A stretch of DNA of 64,000 bases. It comes from Bacillus sp. ISL-7 (lineage in GTDB: Bacteria > Bacillota > Bacilli > Bacillales_B > DSM-18226). Of this stretch, positions 25,310 to 33,730 are shown piece after piece. The stretch is from NCBI RefSeq assembly GCF_018613065.1, contig NZ_JAGGQW010000037.1, positions 10,224 through 74,223 on the forward strand, read 5' to 3'. A program made the translations under genes and the position numbers. The notes beneath the pieces were generated by a model, which did not search any database, was not told the DNA's origin, and saw only the letters and a program-made list of their open reading frames with translations. Within the stretch, counting starts at the first letter, position 1, and each line of letters starts with the position of its first letter.

Positions 25310-25927
25310 ATGGACCAACTGGTAAAAAAATTCTATGACCTGCCAACAACTTGTATATCCGATGCGATGGATGGCTTAAATAACCTCCACCCTGCGATTA
25401 AACCTCTAAAAGAAGAATATAAGCTTACTGGAAGAGCTTTAACGGTGAAGATTCCTGTCGGTGATAATCTTGCCGTCCTAAAGGCAATTCGTGCGTCAAA
25501 ACCAGGGGATATTTTAGTTATTGATGCTAAAGGAGATCCATATCGTGCCATTGCTGGTGATTTTGTTGTTGGCATGGCTCAAACACTTGGAGTCGGTGGA
25601 ATCGTAGTTGATGGTGTCATTCGTGATATTGTTGGAATCAAGGGCTTGAACTTCCCCGTCTTCTCGAGGGGCACTACCGTTGCAGCTAGTGGTAAAGCAG
25701 GAGTTGGAGAGATTAATATCCCGATTTCATGCGGCGGAATGACAGTACATCCAGGCGATATCATTGTTGGGGACGCGGACGGCGTCGTGGTCATTCCACA
25801 AATGGTCGAACAAGCTGTCTTGGAAAAGTCCCTCGAAAAGTTAAAAAACGATCAGATTAGAGAAGAGCGTATAGCTGGTAATCGTGAGGCTATTATGAAA
25901 CATTTAGATGAACTCATTAATAGGTAA
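25310..25927 (+). CDS. RraA-like protein / HMG aldolase family
   Basis: 205 residues from the ATG at 25310 with GAGAGGAG; the frame is open for 35 codons upstream but without a ribosome site there. The pattern TCISDAMDGL near the start, GDILVIDAKGD, GGIVVDGVIRD and HPGDIIVGDADGVVVIP is that of the RraA/4-hydroxy-4-methyl-2-oxoglutarate aldolase family; the GD...R..D motif carries the metal and substrate residues. Whether it is an aldolase or oxaloacetate decarboxylase, or a regulator, cannot be told. Monocistronic. Confidence 0.85.
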   Translation: MDQLVKKFYDLPTTCISDAMDGLNNLHPAIKPLKEEYKLTGRALTVKIPVGDNLAVLKAIRASKPGDILVIDAKGDPYRAIAGDFVVGMAQTLGVGGIVVDGVIRDIVGIKGLNFPVFSRGTTVAASGKAGVGEINIPISCGGMTVHPGDIIVGDADGVVVIPQMVEQAVLEKSLEKLKNDQIREERIAGNREAIMKHLDELINR

Positions 25928-25931
25928 AAAA

Positions 25932-25967
25932 CTAACAAACCCCTTTTCCATGCGGAACTGGGGTTAG
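25932..25967. terminator. Weak convergent hairpin
   Basis: AACCCC/GGGGTT with TAAC/TTAG extension between the RraA-like gene and the small gene at 25976. Confidence 0.45.
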
Positions 25968-25975
25968 CTATTATC

Positions 25976-26200
25976 TTATTCGCTCCCTTTCGTGTCCCAC
26001 CATTCCCGAACCTCAAAAATGCCGATGACTTCATTTTTTGCTTTTTCAAAAACCTCTACCGTTTCGTTAGTGGAATAAGAGAAAATATAGTGGGTGGATG
26101 ATTCGCCCATTAATCGAAAGGAACTGATTTCCCCATCTTTCATTTCAACCATATACACTTTTCCGGTCAAAACATCATTTGCTTCGGCTAAATTTTTCAT
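25976..26200 (-). CDS. Small unknown protein
   Basis: 74 residues, not recognised. It is a likely single small beta domain (LTGKVYMVEMKDGEISSFRLMGESSTHYIFSYS) ending in an acidic tail with two Trp. No membrane segment. The start is supported by TAAGGAGATGATC before the ATG, which makes this a real gene despite its size. Confidence 0.65.
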   Translation of the reverse strand: MKNLAEANDVLTGKVYMVEMKDGEISSFRLMGESSTHYIFSYSTNETVEVFEKAKNEVIGIFEVREWWDTKGSE

Positions 26201-26330
26201 GAATGATCATCTCCTTACATTACTTTACTCTCAGATTAGCAGATTACATGCTTCATAATATGAAAGAAATTCAAAAAAATAACGAATATTAGTAACACTT
26301 TTGGAGAGAACAAACACCTACCTTTTTTTT

Positions 26331-26768
26331 TCATATAGAGAAATAATAAAAATAATTCGATTCCCTTTCAAAACCAATTTTTTCATAGAGTCTTTGGGCA
26401 GTAATGTTTTCCTTGCCTGTCTCTAGCATAACTCCTTTTGCTCCTGTTTCCTCTGCAAACAAAATCGCCTTATGTATTAATTTTTCCCCAGCACCTTTTC
26501 CGCGGAATTGTTCCTTCACATATAAATCATTTAATACCCATGATCGGACCATGCTAACTGAAGAAAAGGATGGATATAACTGAACAAAACCAACGGGATG
26601 TTCCCCATCAACAGCCATAAACACAACGGATTCGTTGTTCAGTATTCTTGCTTTTAAAAACTCTCGTGCACCCTCCAAGTCGGACGTTTGCTCATAAAAT
26701 ACCCGATATAAATCAAACAATACCGTCAACGAATCGAGATCACTAATAGTTGCTTTTTGGATAATCAA
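26331..26768 (-). CDS. GNAT family N-acetyltransferase
   Basis: 145 residues from the TTG at 26768, with AGGAGG eight bases upstream. GNAT marks: LNDLYVKEQFRGKGAGEKLIHKAI (acetyl-CoA loop near 82-105) and LETGKENITAQRLYEKIGFER (C-terminal motif). Single-domain acetyltransferase; the substrate is unknown. Confidence 0.9.
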   Translation of the reverse strand: MIIQKATISDLDSLTVLFDLYRVFYEQTSDLEGAREFLKARILNNESVVFMAVDGEHPVGFVQLYPSFSSVSMVRSWVLNDLYVKEQFRGKGAGEKLIHKAILFAEETGAKGVMLETGKENITAQRLYEKIGFERESNYFYYFSI

Positions 26769-26944
26769 TTTTTAATTCCTCCTAGTTAAGAATAATTTAC
26801 TAATCTACGAGATTGAGTGAAATTCACAATATTACAGAAGGATAATCTTAAGTAAATGCAGAATATTAAATCATTATTATTAAACCACGATATTTGGTCG
26901 TTTGTTCAACTCTGTAGAAAAATTTTGCTTGGGGGGAAATAGAC

Positions 26945-27540
26945 ATGAACGCTTCTATAGACGTAAGGCACGCTTTGTCTGAAAGAATTATTCCTTTTAA
27001 TGATAGGCTAGCACCACTATTCATTCGAGACAGATTACATTCTCTCATTCCGGAAGGCACAGAACATATTTACGTAATAGGGATTGGTTCAAATGTCATA
27101 AGTGGTGACAGTCTAGGTCCATTTGTGGGTACCTTACTACATAATCTATACCCCAAACACTTATCAGTAATCGGAAACCTTGAATCTCCCTTAGATGCAC
27201 AAACGCTTATCCCACAGGTTTCTCAGACCCTGCCACAAAATAGTTTTGTCATTGCCATTGATAGTGTTCTAGGGTCTGAAAGAATCGTTAACACTATTGT
27301 TGTTCGTGACGGTTCATTGTTGCCTGGGGCGGGATTAGGAAAAAAACTTCCTCCGATGGAGATTGCAGCATTATGGGGGTTGTACAGGAAAATGATCCGC
27401 GATTGGAATGCTCTCTCCTTTCCACGAATCTGCATCTAATTTTCACTATGGCAACAAATATTGCCAAAGGGATATCACTAGCTGTTAGGCAATATTACAA
27501 ATATCCTTCGCTCCATCCGATTTTGCATAATTGCTGGTAA
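26945..27540 (+). pseudogene. yyaC: Sporulation protein YyaC, frameshifted
   Basis: The first 137 codons (start ATG 26945 with a GGGGGG-type ribosome site) follow the YyaC/DUF1256 family, a GPR/hydrogenase-protease-like fold: VIGIGSNVISGDSLGPFVGT, NLESPLDAQ, AIDSVLGS, GAGLGKKLPP. At about 27355 one base is missing: the frame then gives a junk tail and stops at 27439, while the +1 frame continues with GDCSIMGVVQENDPRL and ...FTMATNIAKGISLAVRQYY to a stop at 27540, the expected family C-terminus. So a 164-residue truncated product is made if the base is truly absent. A sequencing error, a strain-specific null allele, or less likely programmed frameshifting would all fit. Confidence 0.85.
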
Positions 27541-27620
27541 TGGATGAGGTCGATTTAGGGACACTTCTTATAATACCAGATATTTCAATTAATTGAAACG
27601 AACCACTTCAAGAGAGAATG

Positions 27621-27645
27621 AAAAAAGGGCCCGGAGGTTCCTCCG
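27621..27645 (-). terminator. Terminator of the cytochrome c gene
   Basis: CCGGAGG/CCTCCGG with a 2-base loop (extended by GGGCCC), T-run on the minus strand. Confidence 0.8.
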
Positions 27646-27667
27646 GACTACTATCTTCCTTCATTTA

Positions 27668-28015
27668 CTATTCCTTTTGATCCCATAAATAATTAACAAC
27701 GGCATCATATTGTTCTTTTGATAAAGAACCTGGAGCGGACTTAGGCATCTTCTTTTCTACAAAACTATAAAGATCCTCTTTCTTTTGAAAATCGGCATGA
27801 ATTTTCGTTGAATCCAGTTTTACTTGACCACCAGTAATGTCACCCGAACTATGGCAGGTAATACAGCTTTTTTGAAAGATGTCATCCCCTGCAACCGTGC
27901 TAGCGGTTTCACTTGTTGGTTTACTAGACGGTTCTTTTGATGTGTCATCATCATTACAGGCACTCAATAAACCAATCATTAAAATAAATAATCCCAAACC
28001 AAAAATCTTTTTCAA
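27668..28015 (-). CDS. Lipoprotein cytochrome c (c551/CccB-like)
   Basis: 115 residues. A signal peptide ends in lipobox LSAC with the lipidated cysteine C20, followed by a Ser/Thr-rich linker and one class I cytochrome c domain: heme motif CITCH (51-55) and likely Met ligand M90 in KKMPKSAP. It would carry electrons on the outer membrane face, for example to cytochrome oxidase. Size and layout match Bacillus CccB or c551. TTG start with a GGGGTGGAAGG ribosome site. Monocistronic. Confidence 0.9.
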   Translation of the reverse strand: MKKIFGLGLFILMIGLLSACNDDDTSKEPSSKPTSETASTVAGDDIFQKSCITCHSSGDITGGQVKLDSTKIHADFQKKEDLYSFVEKKMPKSAPGSLSKEQYDAVVNYLWDQKE

Positions 28016-28230
28016 CCTTCCACCCCTTTTTTGGTTTCCTCGGGATTGCCTTCATATTGGAAATAGATGCCTACTGGCAATCTCACAGGTAAAAATAAAC
28101 ATGCCCTATGACATATTATTTCTAAAGTCCTATGATTATTCCTTCATAAATACTATGGTAAAGATACTTAATTTTCTATTTGGATTCCACTGTAAGACTT
28201 TTTTAACTGAGTGAGTTTTTTTGTAAAGAA

Positions 28231-28276
28231 AAAGGACAGATAAAGCAGATAACCTGCCTTTATCTATCCTTTTTTC
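28231..28276 (-). terminator. Terminator of the SET gene
   Basis: Long imperfect stem AAAGGACAGATAAAG with its near inverse, T-rich on the minus strand. Confidence 0.75.
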
Positions 28277-28278
28277 AT

Positions 28279-28671
28279 TTATTCACTTTCGGATTCATCT
28301 TTATTAAACCAAAGTGGATCATTATTATCCTCTTCACCATTATAGTTAATAAGGATTTCTTCCCCTGCTTTGATATCCTTGTACGCGTAAAAATCAAACG
28401 TGTGATTCGGGAAGTTAATTTCATATGTAGCATTGGGCTCATATGAATGGTTAAACAACATCCCGTATCCTAAAAGAAGTGCGGTGTGGTTAATACCATA
28501 TTCAAATGCATAATCAGCAAGCAGTGTTTTCTCTATATGAACATGCTCCTCATTAGGATAAGGAATAACGGGTGCTTCATGGATCAGCTCACCTTTTGCA
28601 ATATCACGAGTCGCAAATACCCCTCTATTTAATTCCCCATCACTAAGCTTCGAAGTCTTAATCTCAATCAT
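28279..28671 (-). CDS. SET domain protein (predicted protein-lysine methyltransferase)
   Basis: 130 residues from ATG 28671, which has AGGTGA at good spacing; GTG 28680 is the alternative. SET motifs: RGVFATRDIAKGE, then FNHSYEPNATYE (the NHS pseudoknot segment) and DIKAGEEILINYNGEE (GEEI-NY). It is a minimal SET domain with no pre- or post-SET zinc region and an acidic C-terminus. Bacterial members modify unknown lysines; the target here is unknown. Confidence 0.88.
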   Translation of the reverse strand: MIEIKTSKLSDGELNRGVFATRDIAKGELIHEAPVIPYPNEEHVHIEKTLLADYAFEYGINHTALLLGYGMLFNHSYEPNATYEINFPNHTFDFYAYKDIKAGEEILINYNGEEDNNDPLWFNKDESESE

Positions 28672-28775
28672 CTTAATCACCTATTTGTACTTTCCATTAA
28701 AGTTTTTAATCATAATATAGCTTGCCATTATCTACAGAAGAAAGCAAATGTTTTTTCTTTCCACACATTTTTCGC

Positions 28776-28790
28776 TGGTGCCTGACACCA
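28776..28790 (+). repeat. Dispersed palindromic sequence TGGTGCCTGACACCA
   Basis: One of five copies in this window (also 19460-19474, 32686-32700, 49874-49888 and, with one base changed, 49898-49912). It lies in the intergenic space 28681-28918, which holds nothing else that I recognise. Confidence 0.7.
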
Positions 28791-28918
28791 AGACAGATAA
28801 AACTACAATCATCAAAAAACTGTCAAAAGATATTCTTCACAGCTTTAGGTGAATAGGTCATTTTTTTGAAGAGGAAAACATAAAATAGGAATATACGTTC
28901 GCAACAGGAGGCGAGGAC

Positions 28919-29311
28919 ATGGGGAACTTGATTACAGGAGAAATGTTGGTTAAGTATTACGAACTGAATAAACAGAAAAAAGAAATAGAAATGGAAATGA
29001 ATGAATTAAAGGATGCCTTTCAAAATTACTTTAATAATCTAGTAGGATCTAATCATAAAGGCGAAATTACCATAAGCGGCTATAAGCTTCAACGGCAAAT
29101 ACGAAAAACAGAAAAATATGACGAGGTTGAAACCATTAAAAGATTAGAAGAATTACAGATGAATGAACTCATCCAAGTCGTGAAAAAACCAGATGATGTA
29201 AAAATCAAAGCCGCTCTTAACCTAGGCTTAATAAATCCCGATCATTTAGAGGGCTGCATAGTTTCGACTAGCTCCCCTGCTATTTCAGTGAAACCAATCA
29301 CACCAAGATAA
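28919..29311 (+). CDS. Unknown coiled-coil protein
   Basis: 130 residues, not recognised. Residues 10-40 are a charged heptad-like helix (LNKQKKEIEMEMNELKDAF), then a short beta part (KGEITISGYKLQRQIRKTEKY) and a second helical part. The layout recalls small phage or host DNA-metabolism accessory proteins, but that is only a resemblance. A perfect AGGAGG precedes the ATG and a terminator follows, so it is a genuine single gene. Confidence 0.7.
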   Translation: MGNLITGEMLVKYYELNKQKKEIEMEMNELKDAFQNYFNNLVGSNHKGEITISGYKLQRQIRKTEKYDEVETIKRLEELQMNELIQVVKKPDDVKIKAALNLGLINPDHLEGCIVSTSSPAISVKPITPR

Positions 29312-29319
29312 GGTATGAT

Positions 29320-29356
29320 AAAGACCCCTCATCTACCCTTTTGATGCAGGGGTCTT
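29320..29356 (+). terminator. Terminator of the coiled-coil gene
   Basis: AAAGACCCCT/AGGGGTCTTT stem with an inner CATC/GATG extension. Confidence 0.85.
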
Positions 29357-29381
29357 TGTTCATAAAATCGTTGTAAATTAA

Positions 29382-29558
29382 TGGAGGAATTTAGGAAGCA
29401 ATAAAGATGTCGAAGTTACTTTTAAAGTATGGGATGAGATGTGGCATGTTTTTCAAACGTTTGCTACTCCAGAAGGTCAACAGGCGATTGACGGAATTGA
29501 GGATTTTGTTCAAAAGCATTTGGTGTATGAGGTTTCCTTCAATTCATTAACTTTTTAA
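29382..29558 (+). pseudogene. Remnant of an alpha/beta hydrolase (C-terminus only)
   Basis: A frame without a start codon encodes [19 protein letters not shown] and then [19 protein letters not shown] before a stop at 29556-29558. This is the C-terminal end of an HSL-type esterase, with the catalytic-triad His in the MWHVFQ segment and the usual terminal helix. Everything upstream of the last 55-60 codons is gone. The last 20 bases overlap the end of the convergent gene at 29539-29871. Confidence 0.7.
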
Positions 29559-29871
29559 GAATATAACAAGTTCCATCTTCAGCAAAAAATAAAGATTCCC
29601 CTTCGTTCACGTTGAAATTAACATTTTTTTTGTCATAAATCAGTTTTGCTATTTTTTCATATTTCTTAACGACTTCTATTGGTGGGTTCACAATGATATC
29701 TTGTTTTCCATATGTGGTAACAAATCCTTTTGGGTTATATTTCCTTTCGGGCTTTAATTCTGTACTCCAACTTCCATCTAAAAGAACGGAGCATGCGGTA
29801 TACTTTGTTTTTCTGGTTTGAATAGACCAAAGCTTTCGACAATTACATCGATGTATTTTGAATTTCATCAC
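29539..29871 (-). CDS. Unknown small protein with an N-terminal Cys cluster
   Basis: 110 residues, not recognised. The head has C9, C11 and C27 around [23 protein letters not shown], which could be a small beta sheet or metal site. A middle part reads [11 protein letters not shown] and the tail is Lys-rich with [15 protein letters not shown]. It starts at GTG 29871 or ATG 29868 with GGGTATTGGG upstream. The gene lies between a hydrolase remnant and a VOC gene, in a stretch that looks rearranged. Confidence 0.5.
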   Translation of the reverse strand: MMKFKIHRCNCRKLWSIQTRKTKYTACSVLLDGSWSTELKPERKYNPKGFVTTYGKQDIIVNPPIEVVKKYEKIAKLIYDKKNVNFNVNEGESLFFAEDGTCYILKKLMN

Positions 29872-30046
29872 CCAATACCCTCTTTCAAACTGAAAAATTC
29901 AAAATATGATTATTGTAAATTGTATTCCCGCATTTACAAAATTATTTATAATAGCCTGATTGAAGATAAGTCCTCCAAAGAATTTGATATTGTTCCAGTT
30001 AATGGTAAAATTACCATTGAAATTTATTACAAAGGGGTTATCGCAA

Positions 30047-30475
30047 ATGTCTGTTGATGTTTATCTTAATTTTAATGGAAACTGTCGTGAGGCAGCAGAG
30101 TTTTACGCGGAGGTTTTTGGTACAGAAAAACCTCAAACTATGACTTTCGGGGAAGTCCCTCCGAACCCAGAATATCAACTTCCAGAAGAAGCAAAAAACT
30201 TGGTTATGCACACACGACTGAACATTGATGGAAGCAACGTCATGTTCTCTGATGTTTTTCCTGGAATGCCTTTTGTAGCAGGTACCAACATTAGCCTTGC
30301 TATTGTAAATAAGGACTTGGATAAAATTAAATCTTATTTTAACAAACTTCAAGAAGGCGGCAAGGTAGTCATGGAGCTTCAAGAAACATTCTGGAGCAAA
30401 TGCTACGGCTCCCTAAAAGATAAGTTTGGAATTGAATGGCTATTTAATTATGATAATGGCGAAAGCGTAATGTAA
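30047..30475 (+). CDS. VOC family protein, PhnB-like (second copy)
   Basis: 142 residues from ATG 30047 with AAAGGGG. PhnB-like marks: VYLNFNGNCREAAEFYAEVFG at the N-terminus and VVMELQETFWSKCYGSLKDKFGIEWLFNY at the C-terminus. Same family as 18879-19289 but clearly diverged, so not a recent duplication. Function unknown. A strong terminator follows. Confidence 0.88.
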   Translation: MSVDVYLNFNGNCREAAEFYAEVFGTEKPQTMTFGEVPPNPEYQLPEEAKNLVMHTRLNIDGSNVMFSDVFPGMPFVAGTNISLAIVNKDLDKIKSYFNKLQEGGKVVMELQETFWSKCYGSLKDKFGIEWLFNYDNGESVM

Positions 30476-30492
30476 TTGGGTTTAATAAGGAA

Positions 30493-30521
30493 GACCGGGC
30501 AAATTTGCCCGGTCCTTTTTT
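30493..30521 (+). terminator. Terminator of the VOC gene
   Basis: Perfect palindrome GACCGGGCAAATTTGCCCGG(TC) followed by CTTTTTT. Confidence 0.93.
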
Positions 30522-30571
30522 GGTTATTTTGAATATTTTATAAGGGCATCATACGCTTCCTAAGGTTACCG

Positions 30572-31087
30572 TTAAGCCTCGATTTGCTGACTTAATTTTG
30601 CTTGCTCTTCGTCTTGTCCCCACCCTTTGCAAACATCAATCCATTCTTTAGCAAATGAATACTGATATAATTCATCTTTCGTTAATTCGATTGCAGAGTT
30701 GGTGCTGCCACAAGCGGGGAAAACTGTCTCGAAGCGCTGCATTGATACATCCAAATAGACTTCAAGCTCATTATTCAGCCCAAACGGACAAACACCGCCA
30801 ATGGCATGACCAGTTTGTTCGAGAACTTCGTCTGGTGAGAGCATCCTTGCTTTGAAGCCGAATTGATGACGAAACTTCTTATTATCAATTTTTGCATCAC
30901 CTGCAGCAACAATTAAAATAGCTTTTTCCTCGCTCCCTCTAAAAGATAAAGTTTTCGCAATTCGAGCTGAAGCTACTCCAATGGTCTCGGCAGCCTGTTC
31001 CACTGTGGCACTCGAGGTATCAAATTCCATTACATCTCCATCACGATCCCATTGTTTAAAATGGGCCTTCACACTTTCCAATGACAT
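30572..31087 (-). CDS. YbaK/ProX-type aminoacyl-tRNA deacylase
   Basis: 171 residues from ATG 31087 (AAAGGA at proper distance; an ATG three codons upstream touches it). It belongs to the YbaK/EbsC/ProX family that clears mischarged tRNA: TLSFRGSEEKAILIVAAGDAKID with the family Lys, the DNKKFRHQFG segment, and the glycine loop GHAIGGVCPFGL that holds the 3' end of tRNA. B. subtilis YwhH is the likely counterpart. The exact tRNA (Cys-tRNAPro or others) is not shown. Confidence 0.9.
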   Translation of the reverse strand: MSLESVKAHFKQWDRDGDVMEFDTSSATVEQAAETIGVASARIAKTLSFRGSEEKAILIVAAGDAKIDNKKFRHQFGFKARMLSPDEVLEQTGHAIGGVCPFGLNNELEVYLDVSMQRFETVFPACGSTNSAIELTKDELYQYSFAKEWIDVCKGWGQDEEQAKLSQQIEA

Positions 31088-31190
31088 CTTATACATCCTT
31101 TCCCTAACGTATTATTAGAATAATATCATACTTTAAAGGGATAAAGCTAAAAGACGTCTTATACCAGTAAGTCTGGTAATGTTTATATTT

Positions 31191-31577
31191 TTATTCCCAA
31201 ATTTTATATTGATTATCAATATTGTCAAAATCAATTTTTCCTTTTTTCATCTTTGGAGGACAAATCGAGTTATATTTCAGGATTCTTTCATTAATGGCAT
31301 CTATCAAGTTCATTATTTCAAATTCAGCGGATTTTAGTTCTTTTAATGTTATGGCTTTAGAAATCTCAAGTCTGATTTCCTTTTGTAAAATTACAAATGG
31401 CGGGAGATAACCAGCATCGCTAGCTGTGTTGAGGAAATTGAAATAGACATCCCCAGAAAATAGAAGGGATGGAATGGGTTTGCCGAATCGTGGGTGCTTT
31501 TTGATTTCCTCAGCTAATTGGGAATTACTTACTATTTGATCCATCAAATCTGCATGACCAGCTTTCTTATAGACCAT
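31191..31577 (-). CDS. DUF1992 (DnaJ homologue subfamily C member 28-like) protein
   Basis: 128 residues. It shows the DUF1992 pattern GKPIPSLLFSGDVYFNFLNTASDAGYLPPFV followed by an LQKEI helix. There is no J domain with HPD, despite the family name. Function unknown. ATG start with GAGGAGAAGAG. Downstream of it, in the same orientation, lies the YbaK gene 104 bp away. Confidence 0.8.
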   Translation of the reverse strand: MVYKKAGHADLMDQIVSNSQLAEEIKKHPRFGKPIPSLLFSGDVYFNFLNTASDAGYLPPFVILQKEIRLEISKAITLKELKSAEFEIMNLIDAINERILKYNSICPPKMKKGKIDFDNIDNQYKIWE

Positions 31578-31758
31578 AAATTCTCTTCTCCTCTCAACTT
31601 CTTACATATATTTTCTTTATTCGCTACTTCCCTCCCATAATCCTTCGATTAAAATTGATTTTCCTTAAGTTTTTTAAACTGTTTCCTAAAAAGTGATATA
31701 ATCATTGTTATATTTAAAAAATTAAGATATTAGTATTGTTTCATAATGGAGGGATCAA

Positions 31759-32670
31759 ATGAATTCGCAAGTAGCAGTAATGTCCTCCCCAAGGATAAAA
31801 GGCATTTTTTTAGTATTGATTGCTGCAACATTTTGGGGTGTTTCAGGAACTGTCGCTCAATACTTATTTCATCAACAAGGATTTAGTACCAACTGGCTAG
31901 TTGTTAACAGGCTGATTTTTTCAGGTTTTGGCTTGTTATTTTTTTCACATACAGTGGGTAAACAGAATATCTGGGCCATTTGGAGAAATAAACAGGATAT
32001 CTTTCGTCTAGTAATCTTTGGTGTAATTGGCATGTTTGGCGTACAATATACGTATTTCGCTGCTATCGAACAAGGAAATGCAGCAACGGCAACCGTTTTG
32101 CAGTACCTGGCACCAGTAATCATTGTCTGTTATTTAAGTTTTCGTGCAAAGGAATTACCTAAAATACATGAAGTAATTGCGATTGGATTAGCCATCTTCG
32201 GAACCTTTCTACTCGTGACGAAGGGTAATATCCATTCACTCTCCATTTCATCCTCTGCCTTTACATGGGGAATTCTATCTGCATTTGCACTCGCTTTTTA
32301 TACACTCTATCCTGGAAGTTTGTTGAATAAATGGGGGTCGCTTCTTACTGTTGGTTGGGGAATGATGATCGGTGGGATTGGCTTTAGCTTGATTCATCCT
32401 CCATGGAAGTTTCAAGGCCATTGGAGCTTAACGTCCTTTCTAGCTGTAGTTTTTGTGATTATTTTCGGTACATTAATCGCCTTTTTTTGTTTTATGGAAA
32501 GCCTGAAATACATTCGTGCTTCTGAAGCAAGTCTTCTCGCTTGTGTTGAGCCATTATCAGCGGCCTTTTTAGCCGTAGCCTGGCTCCAAGTATCATTTGG
32601 CCCTGCCGAATGGATTGGTTCCATTTCAATTATTTCAACTATTTTTATTTTATCTGCTGTTAAACGGTAA
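31759..32670 (+). CDS. EamA family (DMT superfamily) transporter
   Basis: 303 residues with ten predicted helices in two EamA halves (about 15-145 and 160-300). AATFWGVSGTVAQYLF at the start and an EQGNAATATVLQYLAPVIIV segment with its counterpart ASEASLLACVEPLSAAFLAV are diagnostic. Probably exports an amino acid or metabolite; the substrate is unknown. ATG with GGAGGGATC. A copy of the dispersed palindrome lies just after its stop. Confidence 0.9.
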   Translation: MNSQVAVMSSPRIKGIFLVLIAATFWGVSGTVAQYLFHQQGFSTNWLVVNRLIFSGFGLLFFSHTVGKQNIWAIWRNKQDIFRLVIFGVIGMFGVQYTYFAAIEQGNAATATVLQYLAPVIIVCYLSFRAKELPKIHEVIAIGLAIFGTFLLVTKGNIHSLSISSSAFTWGILSAFALAFYTLYPGSLLNKWGSLLTVGWGMMIGGIGFSLIHPPWKFQGHWSLTSFLAVVFVIIFGTLIAFFCFMESLKYIRASEASLLACVEPLSAAFLAVAWLQVSFGPAEWIGSISIISTIFILSAVKR

Positions 32671-32685
32671 TCACAGCTATAAAAA

Positions 32686-32700
32686 TGGTGCCTGACACCA
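32686..32700 (+). repeat. Dispersed palindromic sequence TGGTGCCTGACACCA
   Basis: Copy located 15 bp after the EamA stop and just before the convergent terminator. Confidence 0.7.
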
Positions 32701-32715
32701 CTAAATAAATAAAAG

Positions 32716-32739
32716 AAGCAGACCTACAAAGGTCTGCTT
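32716..32739. terminator. Convergent terminator
   Basis: AAGCAGACC/GGTCTGCTT with a 6-base loop between the EamA and YeeI genes. Confidence 0.85.
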
Positions 32740-32745
32740 TCATAT

Positions 32746-33465
32746 TTACTCACCTAAATCAACGTTATGGTAGACTTGTTGAACGTCTTCTAGGTCTTCT
32801 AATACATCAATCATTTTCTCGAATTTAGCTTGTGCGTCTTCAGGAAGGGCGATTTCATTTTGCGCAAGCATCGTTAGTTCAGCCACAGTAAAATCAGTAA
32901 TCCCCGCATTTTTGAATGCTTCCTGCACGGCATGGAATTGTTCTGGCTCAGCATAAACAATCACCGACTCATCTTCTTCAATAATGTCTCGTACGTCAAC
33001 ATCTGCTTCCATCAACAATTCAAGTACATCGTCCGCCGTTTTTCCTTCGACGCCGATAACAGCGGTTGCATCAAACATATAAGCAACTGATCCACTTACT
33101 CCCATGTTTCCGCCGTTTTTACCAAATGCAGCACGTACATCGGAAGCCGTGCGGTTCACGTTGTTTGTCAGGGCATCAACAATAACCATCGACCCGTTTG
33201 GACCGAAGCCTTCATATCGAAGTTCAGAATAGCTTTCCTCAGAACCGCCCTTAGCTTTTTCAATTGCTCGGTCAATAATGTGTTTGGGTACATTGTATGT
33301 TTTTGCACGCTCTAAAACAAATTTTAAAGCTTGATTCGATTCAGGATTTGGTTCACCCTGTCTAGCAGCTACATAGATTTCAATCCCAAATTTCGCATAA
33401 ATACGGCTTGTATTTGCATCCTTTGAAGCTTTCTTTTCTTTAATATTGTTCCACTTACGTCCCAT
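32746..33465 (-). CDS. yeeI: YebC/PmpR family protein (YeeI)
   Basis: 239 residues from ATG 33465 ([16 protein letters not shown]), with GAAAGAGAGTG upstream; the frame opens 12 codons earlier without support. Sequence and length match B. subtilis YeeI closely ([58 protein letters not shown]). YebC proteins bind DNA, and recent work also links the family to translation of difficult proline stretches. It is not the RuvC-linked copy. Monocistronic. Confidence 0.93.
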   Translation of the reverse strand: MGRKWNNIKEKKASKDANTSRIYAKFGIEIYVAARQGEPNPESNQALKFVLERAKTYNVPKHIIDRAIEKAKGGSEESYSELRYEGFGPNGSMVIVDALTNNVNRTASDVRAAFGKNGGNMGVSGSVAYMFDATAVIGVEGKTADDVLELLMEADVDVRDIIEEDESVIVYAEPEQFHAVQEAFKNAGITDFTVAELTMLAQNEIALPEDAQAKFEKMIDVLEDLEDVQQVYHNVDLGE

Positions 33466-33680
33466 TATGAACACTCTCTTTCCACTATTGAATCTACACA
33501 AAATTATTAATATGAAACTAGATCTACTTCAGACATGTTCCATATAATAATTAAGTGTTCATTACTTATTTGATTGTTTCTATCATTGACAAATAATATT
33601 ATACAGTAATTGCATCATTTGTTAAGAGTCTATTACTTAAATTCAGTTAAGAAATTGATTTTAGTATAGATTAAATGACA

Positions 33681-33715
33681 AAAAGAGGTCGAAACCGATG
33701 AGTTTCGACCTTTTT
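33681..33715. terminator. Terminator of ilvA
   Basis: AGGTCGAAAC/GTTTCGACCT stem with A-run and T-run; also usable in the other direction. Confidence 0.9.
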
Positions 33716-33730
33716 AATAGCATTAGAGAA

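Noticed and set aside
29818..30057. Plus-strand frame of 79 residues overlapping the VOC start
   Set aside because: No ribosome site, crosses the start of the divergent gene at 29871, and shows no recognisable family; at most a degraded fragment.
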